From: Gnetum montanum
Taxonomy: Eukaryota > Streptophyta > Gnetopsida > Gnetales > Gnetaceae
NCBI GenBank assembly: GCA_015680685.1
Contig: MNCI01021409.1
Span: forward strand, 204,655-256,238
Length of the DNA: 51,584 nt
Reading direction: 5' to 3'
The position numbers were made by a program, and so were the translations under genes. Below the pieces are notes generated by a model. That model made no database searches, had not been told where the DNA came from, and saw nothing but the letters and a program-made list of their open reading frames with translations. Positions 11,234 through 23,516 of this stretch are shown piece after piece; position 1 is the stretch's first letter, and each line of letters starts with the position of its first letter.

Positions 11234-13160
11234 CTAGTTTTGGATTTTGGGATCCTCTTGTGATTTGCTGGTTGAGGTAGGTTGGGCAAAGGAGGTCATG
11301 GGTATAAACAATATGGAAGTGAGGTTTAGTGGGCCTGCTTCCTTCCATGCCTTCATTTTCTTGTCATCCTTGTTGCTAGGCTTTTGCCTATGCATCTTAT
11401 TTTGCTTAGTTGAAGTCTTTTGGTTGTCAGTTGTTGGTTGTGAGGAAGAGGTAGTAGCATTGGCCACCATAGAAGGTCGTTGTATGGTCATGATCAATAG
11501 TTGGGCTATCGCTAGTTGGGTCATGTTGGGTTAGGGCACCCTAATGAAAAAAGGCTCCCTTGGAGACATCCACAATGGTACTCTCATGACAAAAGGGGAT
11601 CTTGAGCTAGTGGAAGCTAAAGAAGCTCTTTCATCATGAGCGGATACTTGAATCACAAAATGGTTCCCTCATCCATCTTCAATTATCATCAATGTTAAAT
11701 GCTAAAATAATACAAGGGTTTTTATTTACATTCAATGGGTCCTTGTACACTTGCATCGACTAATTTTGTGATTAGATTAAGTTGGGATCATCCAAGACCA
11801 ACTCTCCTTTATCTATCATTTGCTCCAAGTCATCCTTCAATGTGAGGAAAAAGTCTATATCATGACTAGGCAATTGGTGATAGTGGTAAAATTGGTCTAG
11901 TTTAAAGTACCTAGGTAATTGAGGGTCATCCTTTGTTACATGAGTGGAATCTTTGGCTATTTTACATAGTCGCTCATACTTCTTTGAAACGACTTTGATC
12001 ATTTGCTTATCTTGTATGCATCCACTCTTTAATAGCTGATCTAACAATTTGAAAGGCTTCAAAGGTAAGGTAGTATACTTGCTATGGTAATTCTTCTTGA
12101 AGTTTGTCCTAGGAGCAATCAATGCGATGGCCCCAAAGGTTGATGGCTAGTTATCTCGATTGTTATTAGCAGCAGCCTTAAATGGGTTGGTCCTTGGCCC
12201 CTAGTTAGTTATCTTTTCCTATTTCGTTATTATTGCTACATCCATCTTATTTTATTTGTTCTTCTTCTTGTCCCTCCGCATGTGTTGATTTTTGTATGCT
12301 ACATATACTTGATCATGATTGGCCTCCACAACATCCTCTATATTCTTGATTTGGGAGAACAATTGGCTAAGGGACCATAGATCAAGGTAGTAAAGCCTGG
12401 ACTTGATAAAATTATTAATCGTCCCCTTAAATTTAGCCAAAATGTGTGTTTTAGCTATAGGCTCCAATATTTCATTGAGCATATCATTCCATCATTAGAT
12501 GAACTTTTGCACAGGTTTCAGCTATCCTTACTTGACCTTCATTAGTTGGTCAAGCGTGGTGTTAGACTTCAAGTTATACTTGAAGTGGTTAACAAACTAG
12601 GCTATCAAGTCCTCAAGAGATGATATGGATCCTTTAGGTAAGACATTGTACTAGTCAAGTGCTTTTCTAATCAAGGATAGGAAAAATCCTCATGGTAGTA
12701 TGAGGCCATAGCTACAACAGTAAACACACGAATTGAAAGGCTATAAGGTGATTGTTAGGATCACCTTCTTTGTTATACTTGTTGAATTGGGGAAGAGGGA
12801 CACCAAGAGGAAGTTTCAAGGATGGAACCATAGGACTAATGGAATCATCTTGGTAAAAATCCATGCTCTTGACACTTTGAAAAGTAGAGGCTTTAAGCCT
12901 CTTCAACTTCTATATCAGGTCTTGGATAATCTAGAAGCCCTAATCCAAGCCTTGTGATGATCCTATTGGCTGTGGAACTTGCACATATGGTTTTGGTATT
13001 TGTTGTGAGGCTTGTGGCCTCACTATTTAGTTGTAGGATGGAAGGAAGTGATTGCATTATGATCATAGTTTGTGGGCCAAACATTGTGAGCTATTGAAGC
13101 TAATGCTACTAAAACCATGGGTAGATGATGGATCCACATCTTAGGGTGTGACATTAGAAT
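11234..13160 (-). pseudogene. Element A gag with nucleocapsid and PFVI-VP linker (broken)
   Basis: From the N-terminal side there is a Pro/Gln-rich stretch (about 13085-12920), then FQSVKSMDFYQDD and FNKYNKEGDPNNHL (12712-12906), a capsid-like segment with YYLDLWSLSQLFSQIKNIE (12252-12482), and the region equivalent to the zinc knuckle (11772-12122). There FYHYHQLPSHDIDFF replaces the C-x2-H...C pattern of element C, so the Cys ligands are lost. The linker at about 11680-11540 has three degenerate copies of PFVI-x-V(P/S). Frameshifts and stops separate these blocks. Confidence 0.8.
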
Positions 13161-15883
13161 CTTGGACAAGTGCTTGGTCACTAGTAATGAAAGGATGTAT
13201 CATCAAGGATCATTGTGACAACTGAATAGGTCTAATCAGTGTGATTGGACCAAGGTGCACATCTTGCCATGCTTGGCCACCCTGATTAGAGAGGGTTCGT
13301 TATCTCTTGAACTTGTTCATGTCATGCAGTGAGAGATGAATTCTCATGTTCATGCAAATGGAAGATTCCATCTGATGATTTTTCACTTCAATCATTATCA
13401 TGACTTCCATGCATCATAAAAAATCATCTTCTCATGATAGAAGATGAAAAGAAAAGAGGAAAAACATGAATGATGAAAAAAAGAGATGGAAAAAATGAAA
13501 TAAAAAGTATATGAAAAAGAAAAGAAAAAAAATAATAGAATAATAATGATGATAAGAAGAGAGGATGGAAAGAGTAATGTGACTCCAAGTTATCAATCTA
13601 CAACAATTAATATTTTTACCATCCCAAACTAATCTTGTGATTGCTTAGCTAAAACCAAAATGAGTGGTTGGATCAACACCCATGTAAGCCTTACTTATGT
13701 TCAGCCTACTTCCTAGATCACTTGAATTCCAATTGTAATAGTCCAAGATAGTCTCCTACTCCATGCATACTCATGGCCATGAAAGCCTTGAATTCTCTCT
13801 CTTAGTAAACTTTGGTAACCTTAATTATTGCTTCTTCCCAATTTCTAAATCCATCTACACATAGTGGTCAAAATTTGTAATTATTGACATGAATCATGGT
13901 CCTATCATTTATTTTTTGGTCATGGTATTATAATTACTATTGGGATTTTTATTGGTTAGCACAACTTTGAGGATCAATGAGAGGGTTCTAGTAAAGAGAA
14001 TTCAAGGAGCCTTCTATGCATATGTGCATAGATGAAGAAAAACCAAACTAGAATTTTGAATTCTAGATGTTTTGTGCAATGTTACATTGGCTTATTTTCA
14101 TCAATGGTTATACTATGAAATAATCAAGACTAGATGACACTAAAAGTAGTAGCTATTATCTTACACTTGGAAGGGAATCTTGAAAATCTATCTTGATCAT
14201 GTGAAGGAGCATTAGTGAAGGGATGCGATACTGAATCTCTTCTGGGATGTCGGACATGCTCACATGCTCCATGAGTTAATTAAATAATTGGCTAGGGGTG
14301 TTGTGATGTTACACTTTCATCTTCTCTCTCTTGTTTATCTTGCATTTTCCATTTCTTATTTATTGTTTGGTGTAGCAGGAATTTAATCAAGCTAAGTGGA
14401 GGATGAGATTTGACCTTCCAAAAGAATGGACTTGCATTGGATGCTAATGTCTCACTAGTTATTAGAGATCCATGGATGTCTCATAAACAGATTTCATAAA
14501 AGCAAGAAATGTAGGAACCTACTATGGGGAGAATCCACTTGTGAATCCTTGGTGGATTAGCATTGCAAGAAAGTGATCTACATCTTATCTTCCTGGATGG
14601 TAGTGATAGCATGACATACAATACTTTATTGGTCTTTTACATGTAGGGTTGCAACTCTATGAGCCTAGCGGTTTGACCAAGATTATTTCCTTCCACTTTT
14701 GTTTTCCGTCTACATATTTTGATTATAAATTAGATGTCTAACCAAGCTAGACTTCATGATCTTGGATATCTTAATCTATTTGGTTGATGGTATTGCATGT
14801 TTTAGAGCCTTTTAGTCTGATGATAATTACATTCATTTCTTTAATTTTTGTACTTAGGTTTTTCAACACATATAGTTAATTTGTGTTATTCAAAATTAGT
14901 GTCTTGCACTTAGTCATGGGAAAGAGATATTGTTTGGTATGTATTTTTCAATTCTATCTTGTTCATCATACTTGTTTATGTATTGAGCATTAGACTGTGA
15001 TTTTGTTTTTCATATTTTATTTGAGAATTATACATATCGTTATTCTTATGTATGATTTTTTTCAATAGTTCTTTAATGCCTAAGGATTTCACATGATTTT
15101 TAGCATTGTTGCAATCTAACTTGTTAGGGCAGGCACACTCGAGAGGTCCATGGAGGTAACACCATTTAATTTTACTTGAAGAATGCCCTCCAATCTAAAG
15201 CCTTAGTGCCTCTCTCAATAGAAGACCCAAGGTAAAAGGATCACATTCCAAAACCACAAGTAACATGCATATCAAGAAATAGTTGAATACAAGCCAAAAG
15301 ACTTATTAAATATCATTCCATCAAGCCTAAGATATCTTTAACTTTGTAGGTATATCAAAGAATTCTTCTTATTAGTCACCATCCCCTAGACGCTCTTCTC
15401 AATGTGGTAATTTTGTAATGCATCTTATGTCCAAGTATTTGTATATTTTTATTTCTCTACCTTAATCTTATCATGTGTCTAGTTTCAATTCTCTTATATT
15501 GAGTGTTAAAGCTATCAGAGTAGCTTTTTCCAATTGTGGAAAAATGATGAAGCATCCAATGGAAATTTGTATATCAATTGTAAGCCTTGGATCTAGGAAG
15601 TATTTCATGTGTCATATGTTTGTACTTTCACATGTTTAGTAAAGGCTCTTGGTCTCTCAAGGTTCATCATGGTTCCTTGTGTCATACTTTAAGATTATGT
15701 GCATGATTCCAAGCTTCTTATGATGATTTTAGCTTTACTCAAATGTCTTATAGTTCTTTTGACATGCTTCCTTAGGTATTAGCTTTTATCTAAAATTCAA
15801 GATAGAAAGTATGATTTTGGGAAGTGTGCATTGACTATCTTGCATCAGTGTGAGGGTACTAATGCATCCCCTACCAAGCCTAG
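13161..15883. other. AT-rich repeat-like DNA, no gene recognised
   Basis: No coding similarity was found on either strand. A purine-rich tract lies at about 13435-13575. The 5' LTR and primer-binding site of element A would be expected here, but neither the B/C LTR terminus nor their primer-binding site is visible. It may be the remains of another retroelement. Element D is inserted at its right edge. Confidence 0.4.
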
Positions 15884-16358
15884 TGATGAGTGGCAAGGTA
15901 CCCCTACACTCAACCATACAAATACAAGCGTTTCATGCATGATTCAGTCGAACTCTACAGGCAGGCTAGTTGTGGTATCTAGATAGTTACTCATTGATCA
16001 TAGTTCGCTGTCTTCCCACCTGAACTAGTATATGATTTGTCACATATGGTTTAGTCTAGAGTGAGGTGTATGATGTGGTTTCTAACCTAGTGCTACTCCT
16101 AAAGGCAATGGAAAGTAAATTTAATTAAGCTAGGAGGAAAACGGAGAGAGAGTTAAGCTAATAGGAAGTGGGATGAGAGAATATAAGCTAGCCTAAGTGC
16201 AATGAGCATCTATTCCTTAATCATCCTTATACATCTTGGACCTTGTGTATGACTACTACTAGGATTACCAAGTGTAGATCCTAGGTATGCTACTAGGATA
16301 CCAAGTAGTCACACTTAAATGCTAGTGATTAATTCATACTCATTCCACGTTTAATTAC
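15884..16358 (-). repeat. Element D 3' LTR, distal part
   Basis: Starts TGATGAGTGG. It matches 45722-46060 nearly base for base until the right copy is cut at CTATTCCTTAATC. It is interrupted at 16358 by element B and resumes at 24832. Confidence 0.85.
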
Positions 16359-17665
16359 TGTGACGTCCAAAAACATCAATGGCTGAAACACCGAGAGGTC
16401 ATTGGGCATATAGCCTAACCCCGAATCCATGAGAGAGTTGTGCTAGAGAAAATGGAAACAAGTTGCCCTGAACGGTCTTGTCAATTAGACAGGGACTTAC
16501 ATGGTGTTAAAATGACCATGTGTGAAAAGACTTTATACTACGTTACGCGTGGGCATCGGGTCCAGCTAAGCTAGAGCATAACAGGGTGTCCCGACCTGAG
16601 AATAGTGACATGAACATGCAAATATGTATGAAAAATTGAGAAAATACAAGTGTTACACTAAATGCCAAAGAGAAATTCTTGAGAAATGCAATAGAGTTTG
16701 AGAATAGCAGTGCACCGTCCAAAAGAGGGAGCGTAGCTAATTCACAAAGGGTCTTAAAAGATACACAATGTACAATAGATGCAATGGGAGCACAATCACA
16801 GCGTCAATGGTGTCAGGCTGTGAAGTCTGGTGCTCATTGTGTTGAATTGTGCTTGTCAAGTTGGTAGCCATAGTGTACCATGTGATCTTCTATAGGGTTG
16901 TAATGGGGCTAAAATGTACCGTGCAGTGTTGTTGTGCCTTTCTTTTGAGGTGGTGTGCTCTGGGTCTTGTTCACCCATAGAGCTAATTACCAAGATGCTA
17001 AAGTGCCGAATGCCAAATGGAAGTGCCAACTACCTTATTGGTGAAAAATGGAAGCCAACCCCTCTATTTCCCCCTACCTCCTCTGAAACACTAGGGCATA
17101 GGGGTACTTATAGGGCTAGGGTTAGCCCAAAATGTGGATCAAGTGCCACGTGGCAATGCAGTGGGTGGGACCACAGGAGGCTGGCTACTGGGCTTGTCTA
17201 GTGTTATGTGTGGGACATGGGACACTAGATGCTACATTGGACAGGGTGCTACACTACGCTACGCTACATAGCTTGACATGGTTCCATGCTGCGCAACGCC
17301 ACATAGTGTCATCAAGTGCTACGCTACATAGCGTGACATGGTGTTATGCTGCACAACGTGACATGGTGAAACACTATGTTATGATGCATAGTGTGACAGG
17401 GTATTATGCTACACAGCTGAACATGGTGCTATGCTGCACTACACCGCACAACATGATAGGGTGCTATGCTATGCTACACTACACAGCATGACATGTGAAT
17501 TTGCAGAAAGTGCCATCATTTTAACACTTAGAAAAATTTTGCAAATCTGGTAATTGGAGCTTACTACATTCAACACTTGGAAAAATATGGGCAAAGTGCC
17601 ACCGTTTTAACACTTAGCCAAATTTGTAGTCGAGATGCTGAGACCTGAAATTTTGTGGTGTTTCA
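16359..17665 (-). repeat. Element B 3' LTR
   Basis: Left member of the B LTR pair; it matches 23517-24826 throughout. It includes a tandem region at about 17240-17490 rich in GCTACGCTACATAGCGTGAC-type words, also seen at about 24390-24655 in the partner. Confidence 0.88.
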
Positions 17666-17680
17666 ATGGACCCTCTTTGT
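17666..17680 (-). promoter_or_regulatory. Element B polypurine tract
   Basis: On minus, ACAAAGAGGGTCCAT lies directly before the LTR start TGAAAC. It resembles AATAAAGAGGGGCCAA before the 3' LTR of C, as expected for a plus-strand priming tract. Confidence 0.75.
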
Positions 17681-19470
17681 TGACATCTAGAGGAGTGGCC
17701 AAAGAGACATTGACAAGGAATTACGAAACACCACAGTAGATATGCCACCAACATCACTCATCAGTACAAGATCGAATGTCATTTTATCATGCTTAAGAGT
17801 GCTATGGGAATAAGGTTATGTTGAGGGACAAGGGGTATAGGCAATGTTAGGGAGATGAAATTTAAATGGTGGAAATGAAATGCAAATAGTGGATCATGAT
17901 GTAAGATGCAAATTTAGCATAGCTAATAATGACCATGACATGAAGTGGCTTACCCCCAAAATATTGACCTCTCATTGGAATGCTTATGAGAGAGTCAAAT
18001 TCAATCTAAGGCTAGGTCAATTGCAACGTTGCAGCGTTGTCAATTTGCTTGGGGATGTGCTTCCCCCCTCCCCCCCCCTTTTTTGTTGCGAGGCAAACCT
18101 CTGTTGGGTTCAGCTTACTACTGAATACTAGCTATAAGGGGTGGGCCATCGAGTAGATGGGCTTTTCTTTGATGCAACTGCATTGCATTTGTAGGATAGA
18201 TGTTTCCTCCCAAGGATGAGTTGTGTTACATTAGTTTAGGGCTTTGACTAGCCCACAAAGGCTCCCCATGGGATGAGTTGTGTTACGTCCATCATGAGTT
18301 CAGTGATTGATGTGAAGAGAATGTGATGTGCATCACAATGCGTATGCTAGAGGGATGTGAAATCATGAGTATGTGGGGGATGAGGGGATATTGGGATAAA
18401 GGAGTGGATATGCATAGGCTATACCAGGGATGAGGGGGATGTGCACTCTTGAGTGGCTTAACTAGTCCAATCATGCACATCAGAGCAATGTGGTAACTTG
18501 CTACTGTAATGAGATGCATCTCTGCACGACCACCTCCGAGGCTTCATCATATAAACAAAACTCTGAGAAGATACGAAAACCATACAACATCAAATGCAAG
18601 TGTAAATGCCTTATGTGAAGATGCTACATGTGTTAGATGCAAAGATGCTGTAAATGTGTCAAATGTTGTGCTAGTCACAAGTGCTCAGGAAGCCAATGAA
18701 AGTGCTAGGGTGATGATGTTGCAAGTCCTCTAAAAGCTGCACTAGTGGCAAGTGCTTCAAAAGATCAAAAGAATGGTGGGAGGCAATGATGCTATGAGTG
18801 CCACCAAGGCCACATTAATGGCAAGTGCTCCAAAAGATCAACAACATGCCAATTTAAAGTCCTGGAAAACTGTGAACATAGTTTAAGGTTCTAGAAAATT
18901 GTGATGTGTTAATTTATAGTCCTAGCAGACTACTGGATGCTAGTTTAATGTCATAGCAAATAGTGGATGTTGTGCCAATTTAGCGTCATGACATAAAGAT
19001 GAGTTGTTATGCTAGTTTAACCTCATAACCCAAGGACGAGTTGTGCTAGTTTATAGTCATAGCAGACTATTTATGCCAGTTTATAGTCATAGCAAACTAT
19101 CTATGCCATTTTATAGTCATAGCAGGCTAGTGCTGACCTTGCTTATGTAAGGTGCAATGCTACATGCGTAGTCATGTTTTGTGCCTACAAGATCCTGCAA
19201 GAATCAACTAGAAAAACAACATTAAGTGGCAACTATTGTAAATAGAGTTGAAATGCATAAATGAAAGGAAAGCAGTGCAAAAATTGATAGTTTTAGGCTA
19301 TTCCAGGTCGTAGGCTAGTTTAAGGCCTTTTCGAGCCATGTGTTTTTGTTGTTTTATTTTTTTTTTATTTTTTTTAATGTATTTTTGATGTTTTTCAAAT
19401 GCAACGTGTAAGCTGAGTTGGTGAATGCATAAACAAAGTAGAAATGCGTAAACAAAGCAAAATGCATGAT
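17681..19470 (-). other. Element B 3' non-coding region with motif cluster
   Basis: No gene is supported. At about 18840-19140 several tandem copies of the lineage motif occur; on minus they read GCTATGACTATAAACTGGCA or close variants. The last 150 bp before the purine tract resemble 43780-43910 of element C (shared GATGACATT, GTGGTGTTT, and CAA-AAAGAGGG words). Confidence 0.6.
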
Positions 19471-20330
19471 CTAAGTGAGCAGGCATAATGTAAACGCGTA
19501 GACTAGTGTGCTATAAATGAAAGTAAAAAATGCATGGCAAGTGGAGGCAAAGGGTAGGCAGGCACCTAGCAAATTTTTTGCCAAGGGAAAGACTTGGTCA
19601 TGTAGTTGCTTCTTAACCAGATTTGGATTAGGGAACGTGCAAGGCTTAGGACCCTCTGGGTGGCTATTGGCTTCAACCACTCGTTGGGGTGTGTTAGCCT
19701 TAGGTGCTATGTTGATTGCTATAGGTGTACCACCAAGAAACTGTTCTTTCAAAACTTGCACCATGTCCATGTCATGGATAGTCGAAGAGGAAGCATTATC
19801 ACCATGGATGATAACTTGACCACCTTCATATGGAAGGTGGATTTCTTGGTGGATGGAAGAGGAGATGGTCCTTAATTGGGCTAGCCAAGGCCTACCTAGA
19901 ATCATGGTGAAACCTGGCATTTCCTCTATGATAGTGAAATCTGCACTGGTGGGGAATTTCTCTCCTGCCACGAAGGCTAGGTTAATTATACCCTTTACAG
20001 TGACACGTGACCCGTTGAAGGATTTTAAACACATGATTTTGGTTGGCCTGATTTCTTCTACCATGCCTAGCTTATCGATGATGAAGTATAGGACTATGTT
20101 TGTTGCCACACCATCATCGACATGGACTCTGTGGATAGTGCATTTCCCAACACGAATGCTAATGGGTAGTGGAGCTAAAATGACCTCCCCTCATTCGAGG
20201 TTAACTTTGATTACATCATCATGAAAGGATAGAGATGTTGAACCCAATTCTTGTGGTGTAGGAGGTAACATCGTTGCATGGATGGATGCCTCATCTATAG
20301 GGATGTCCTTCATAATAGGAATGGATGCCA
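19471..20330 (-). CDS. Element B aspartic protease
   Basis: The open stretch 20109-19471 is the protease core. Just upstream the same frame gives the active site VHVDDGVATNIV, then CLKSFNGSRVTVKG, FTIIEEMPGFTMILGRPWL, and HLPYEGGQVIIHGDN. The C-terminal tail is Pro/Asn-rich and runs on past the protease fold. The catalytic triplet is DDG, as in A and C. It is the least damaged protease of the three; upstream parts contain stops. It would process the gag polyprotein of this RT-less element. Confidence 0.75.
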
Positions 20331-20508
20331 AGATTTAGGCCAATGCTTGGCAATGAGTAGATGAGGTCATGACCAGGTTGTACAAGCTTAACGTTGTGTT
20401 CTTTTTCTTGAGTGTTTGTTTTACTTGGGTTAGTGCATCTATGAAGTCCTTGTCATTGGTTGTTATGTTGGCCTTAATTTCCTCCATGTGGCTTGAGAGA
20501 CAGATCTC

Positions 20509-21018
20509 TCATGGAGGGGACTCAGGCTTGGCTTGCTTGGTCTCCTTGGGGGTAGGGGCCCCAGTGTTTGGTTGTTGCTTGTTGATTATAGCCTTTGCTT
20601 CAGCCATGGGGGTTGCAAGGCAGTCACTCGTCCTCTTGCGTTGCCATTTGGTAGGCCTACCTAAGTTACTAGTGGGATCAACCCTTGAAGGAGGAGGGAT
20701 CAAGATGTTGCCCACTATTGGGCTTCGGGTAGGTGAGGGGCCATCATGTTGTGGCACCCTTATGATAAAGGGTGGCTTAGGAGTTGTTTTAGGAGTTGTT
20801 GTGGGACCAACTCGTTGTGGCACCTTAATAACAAAAGGTTTCTTAGTGGTTGTTGTTGCTGCATCATGCCAATTTAACATCTTAGTAGACGACTGGTTTG
20901 GGACCTTGACCACAAAGGGTGTTGTGGATGTTGGAGGTGGCACTTTGATAACAAAGGGAGGCCTCTTGTTTGTGGAGGCCAAGGGGATCCTTGCCTTGCT
21001 GGGAGGCACATGGATCAC
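20509..21018 (-). CDS. Element B gag-protease linker with PFVI-VP repeats
   Basis: An open frame of 169 codons lies between the nucleocapsid region and protease. It contains repeats of the type K-P-P-F-V-I-K-V-P: PFVIKVP, PFVVKVP, PFVIKVP and PFIIRVP, with MIHVP at the start. It also contains KMLNWHDA, a coding copy of the dispersed motif found in B gag. The C-terminal third is basic. The role is unknown; the same repeats are in A (about 11540-11680) and C (31597-31900), so the linker is a lineage feature. Confidence 0.7.
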   Translation of the reverse strand: MIHVPPSKARIPLASTNKRPPFVIKVPPPTSTTPFVVKVPNQSSTKMLNWHDAATTTTKKPFVIKVPQRVGPTTTPKTTPKPPFIIRVPQHDGPSPTRSPIVGNILIPPPSRVDPTSNLGRPTKWQRKRTSDCLATPMAEAKAIINKQQPNTGAPTPKETKQAKPESPP

Positions 21019-21515
21019 AAAAGGCTATTGCATAGGTTTAGACCTGCCACCTATGCTAATGGAATTTATGACATAGAAGACATTGTCTGTGCTAGATTGA
21101 TTCACCATGTCGAGTACTAGTTGGTCCCGTTCTATCATTCTTTGCAGGTCGTCCTGCAAAGCACGATAGTTGTCCATACTATTATCGGACAACTAGTGGT
21201 AATGATAGTATTGGTCTAGCTTGAAGTGTCGTGGAACTGGGGGCTCATTTGGTACTGCTGAAGCAAGGTTCCTTAGTAGTTCATAGTACCTATCATGTTT
21301 TTAGTGAGAAATCTCTAATATGTGTTTGTATTGGATTTTTCTGGCTTTTAGGATTTTCTCTAGTAGTTCAGAGGGTTCCATTAGTAGGGGTATATACTTT
21401 GAGCAGTCCTTATGCTGAAAGATGGGCCTTGGGGTGGCCCCTGCCTATGTAGGTGAGTTGGCACTATTTTTGGCAGTTTTTTCAACTAGGGCATTGGGAT
21501 GCTTAGTTTTGGGCC

Positions 21516-22480
21516 CTAGTTGATTACTTTTTTGCTTGTAGCCATTGTTGACAGTGTTGTGTTCTGCTTGCAAGCATGTTGGTTTCTATAGGCCACATAG
21601 GCTAGGTCATTAGTAGCTTGTGTTGCTTCCTCTATGCCTTTTGTTTGGGCAATGGCTTGGCTAAGAGACTTCAGGGCTAGATAATACAGTTTGGACTTAA
21701 TGAAGTCATTTACTGCACCTTTGAAGATGGTCAGTAGATGTGTCTCCACTAAGGGTTCATGCATTTCACTCAATGCAGCATTCCAACATTGGTGGAATTT
21801 TGGCATGAGCTCTAAAGGCCCATGCTTAACTTGCATCAATTGGTCGAGGGTTGCTTTAGGCTTTAGGTTGTACTTGAAGCATGTCATAAACTTGCTTATG
21901 AAATCCTCTAAAGAGGAGATTGAGGCCTTGGGTAGCGTGTGATACTAGTCTAAGGCCTTGTCCATGAGTGACATGGGGAACACACTCATGATGACATGTG
22001 GTTAAGCCTGAAAGATTTGGCACTCAGATCGAAATGTGACCAAGTGTGCATTAGGATCCCCTTCACCATTGTACTTGGTCAATTGAGACAACTAGACCCC
22101 AGTTGGGAGAGTTAGAGGTGGTACCATAGGACTTATGGGGTCATCTCGGTAGAATTCCAACACCTTGACGGTTTCAGAGGACGTAGCCTTAAGTCAGTCA
22201 ATCTCCTTTGTCAAGCTTTGGATTAGTTGAAATGCTTGATTAAAGCTTGGGGATGTGCTAGCTAGTTTTATTGGTTGGGCTTGTGTTGGTTGCATAGCAT
22301 AGGGTCGAATTTTGGGTTGTGGAGTTTTCCAGTTTAGCATTGTAGTGGACGGTTGTTGCCAGTTTAACATTGTAGTGGATAGGCGTTGCCATTTTAACAT
22401 CGTAGCAGATAGTTATTGCTAGTTTAACATCGTAGTAGATGGGTTTAGTTGATGTGTTAGCTAAGCGATGGGTGTGGTGA
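21516..22480 (-). pseudogene. Element B gag (broken)
   Basis: The N-terminal part (22480-22194) carries the 10-residue TTMLNW repeats and FNQAFQLIQSLTKEID. After a stop, the frame reads VKVLEFYRDDPISP. The capsid-like part at 21887-21516 has FKYNLKPKATLDQLMQVKHG, LLTIFKGAVNDFIKSKLYYL and AYVAYRNQHA, aligning closely with C at 30660-30990. The zinc-knuckle segment should lie near 21200-21500 but is not clear. Stops and frameshifts separate the blocks. Confidence 0.75.
22329..22448 (-). repeat. 30-bp in-frame repeat in B gag (four copies)
   Basis: Units start at 22329, 22359, 22389 and 22419. In the gag frame they encode about ten residues each around TTMLNWQ. The DNA word (ATGTTAAACTGGCAA on minus) is the motif that also forms the non-coding clusters of A, B and C. 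Confidence 0.85.
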
Positions 22481-23261
22481 TCGAAGTAGGCCATACATGA
22501 GTGGGTTGGATGGACACCACAGATGCCAATGAGAGAGGTGGAACGTAGGATACCTGAGTTATCTAGGGCTGGGAGGTGGCCCCTGCATGAGCATAGTGTC
22601 GGAAAAATGCATTAGTTGCTTGCAAGGAAGGCTAAATTAGCATGGTCACCATCTTAGAGAGGATGGGCGGACTAAACTGAGGAGGGACTGTATTAGGGAG
22701 TGGTCATTAGAAGATAGTGTAGAGGGGGCTCTCATGCTCAAAGTGGGCCTTGAACTCATCTTTTTCATTTTGTGAGGTTTCCTCATAGGTTGTCCTTGCA
22801 TCATGCTTATTTGCACGAATGAGTTGGGACAACAACTGGTGGTAGGACTCCGTGAGTGGGATTATTTCAAACAACGAGGGATTGTACTCCCGTCCGTTAT
22901 GGTGGACTCGTTATTAGTCCTATTTTGCCTCCAAATCAAGGTAATCCATTGGTAGTCCTATGTGGATTTAGGATAAACAAAATTGTATTGTTCGTGTCTT
23001 AGTGTGGCACGCTTTAGCTAGATTGTGGTATCAAACATGTTAGAAATCGATGTGGAAGGTTGATCTAGATTCATATTCAGAGATTGGGTTATGAGAGTTG
23101 CTGTTTGCAGAAAATGGCTAACTCTGAAAATTGCAAAAAAATGACTAAGTCTTCTGGTAGCGGAAAAATGTAAGAAAACGGCTAAGTGTAAAAATGCAGA
23201 AAAAATACTAAGAATGAAAATGTAGAAAAAATGATAAGTATGAAAACTATGAAAAATGGCC

Positions 23262-23415
23262 AACTCTGGTGCTACACTCGCTACGCTAGAGCTTGGTACG
23301 CTCACTACGTTTGAGCTTCCTACGCTTGCTACACTAGAGCTTACTATGCTATAGCTTGTCATGCTCGCTACGCTATAGCTTGTTAAGCTCGCTATGCTGG
23401 AGCTTGCTACGCTCT
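23262..23415. repeat. 24-bp minisatellite in the B leader
   Basis: Units such as CTACGCTATAGCTTGTTAAG plus four more bases recur with a 24-bp period, about 5.5 copies with one partial unit. They lie between the primer-binding site and gag, where C has a 47-bp minisatellite. Confidence 0.8.
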
Positions 23416-23493
23416 AAGAACTTGTTACACTCTCTAGAACATCTAGAGTTTTTGACTAAGTGCTAATAAAAAATGTAGACAAAAATGGTTCAA

Positions 23494-23511
23494 GCCCTCC
23501 TTCTAGTGCCA
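23494..23511 (-). other. Element B primer-binding site
   Basis: On minus the site reads TGGCACTAGAAGGAGGGC, five bases after the 5' LTR end. The identical 18-mer follows the 5' LTR of C. It should pair with the 3' end of a host tRNA; I could not assign the tRNA. Confidence 0.75.
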
Positions 23512-23516
23512 AAAAC

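Larger units (their letters stand above)
1430..13160 (-). mobile_element. Element A: decayed Tat/Ogre-type Ty3/gypsy retrotransposon without LTRs
   Basis: Read on minus, the order is gag (13160-11770), a linker with PFVI-VP motifs (about 11680-11230), protease (11066-10360), a gap of about 7.6 kb, then RT fragments (2700-1430). The gap holds a gene on the opposite strand (about 6100-9519 plus) and an array of palindromic repeats. RNase H, integrase and both LTRs are not seen; the left end stops inside the RT/RNase H connection. Relatives B and C in this window share gag, linker and protease. Many stops and frameshifts make this the most decayed of the three. Confidence 0.8.

Noticed and set aside
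13161-15883. Element A 5' LTR
   Set aside because: I searched by eye for TGAAACACCA on minus and for the shared primer-binding site and found neither.
20369-21076. 235-codon plus ORF
   Set aside because: It is the complement of the B linker; its Gly/Val richness mirrors the PFVI-VP repeats.
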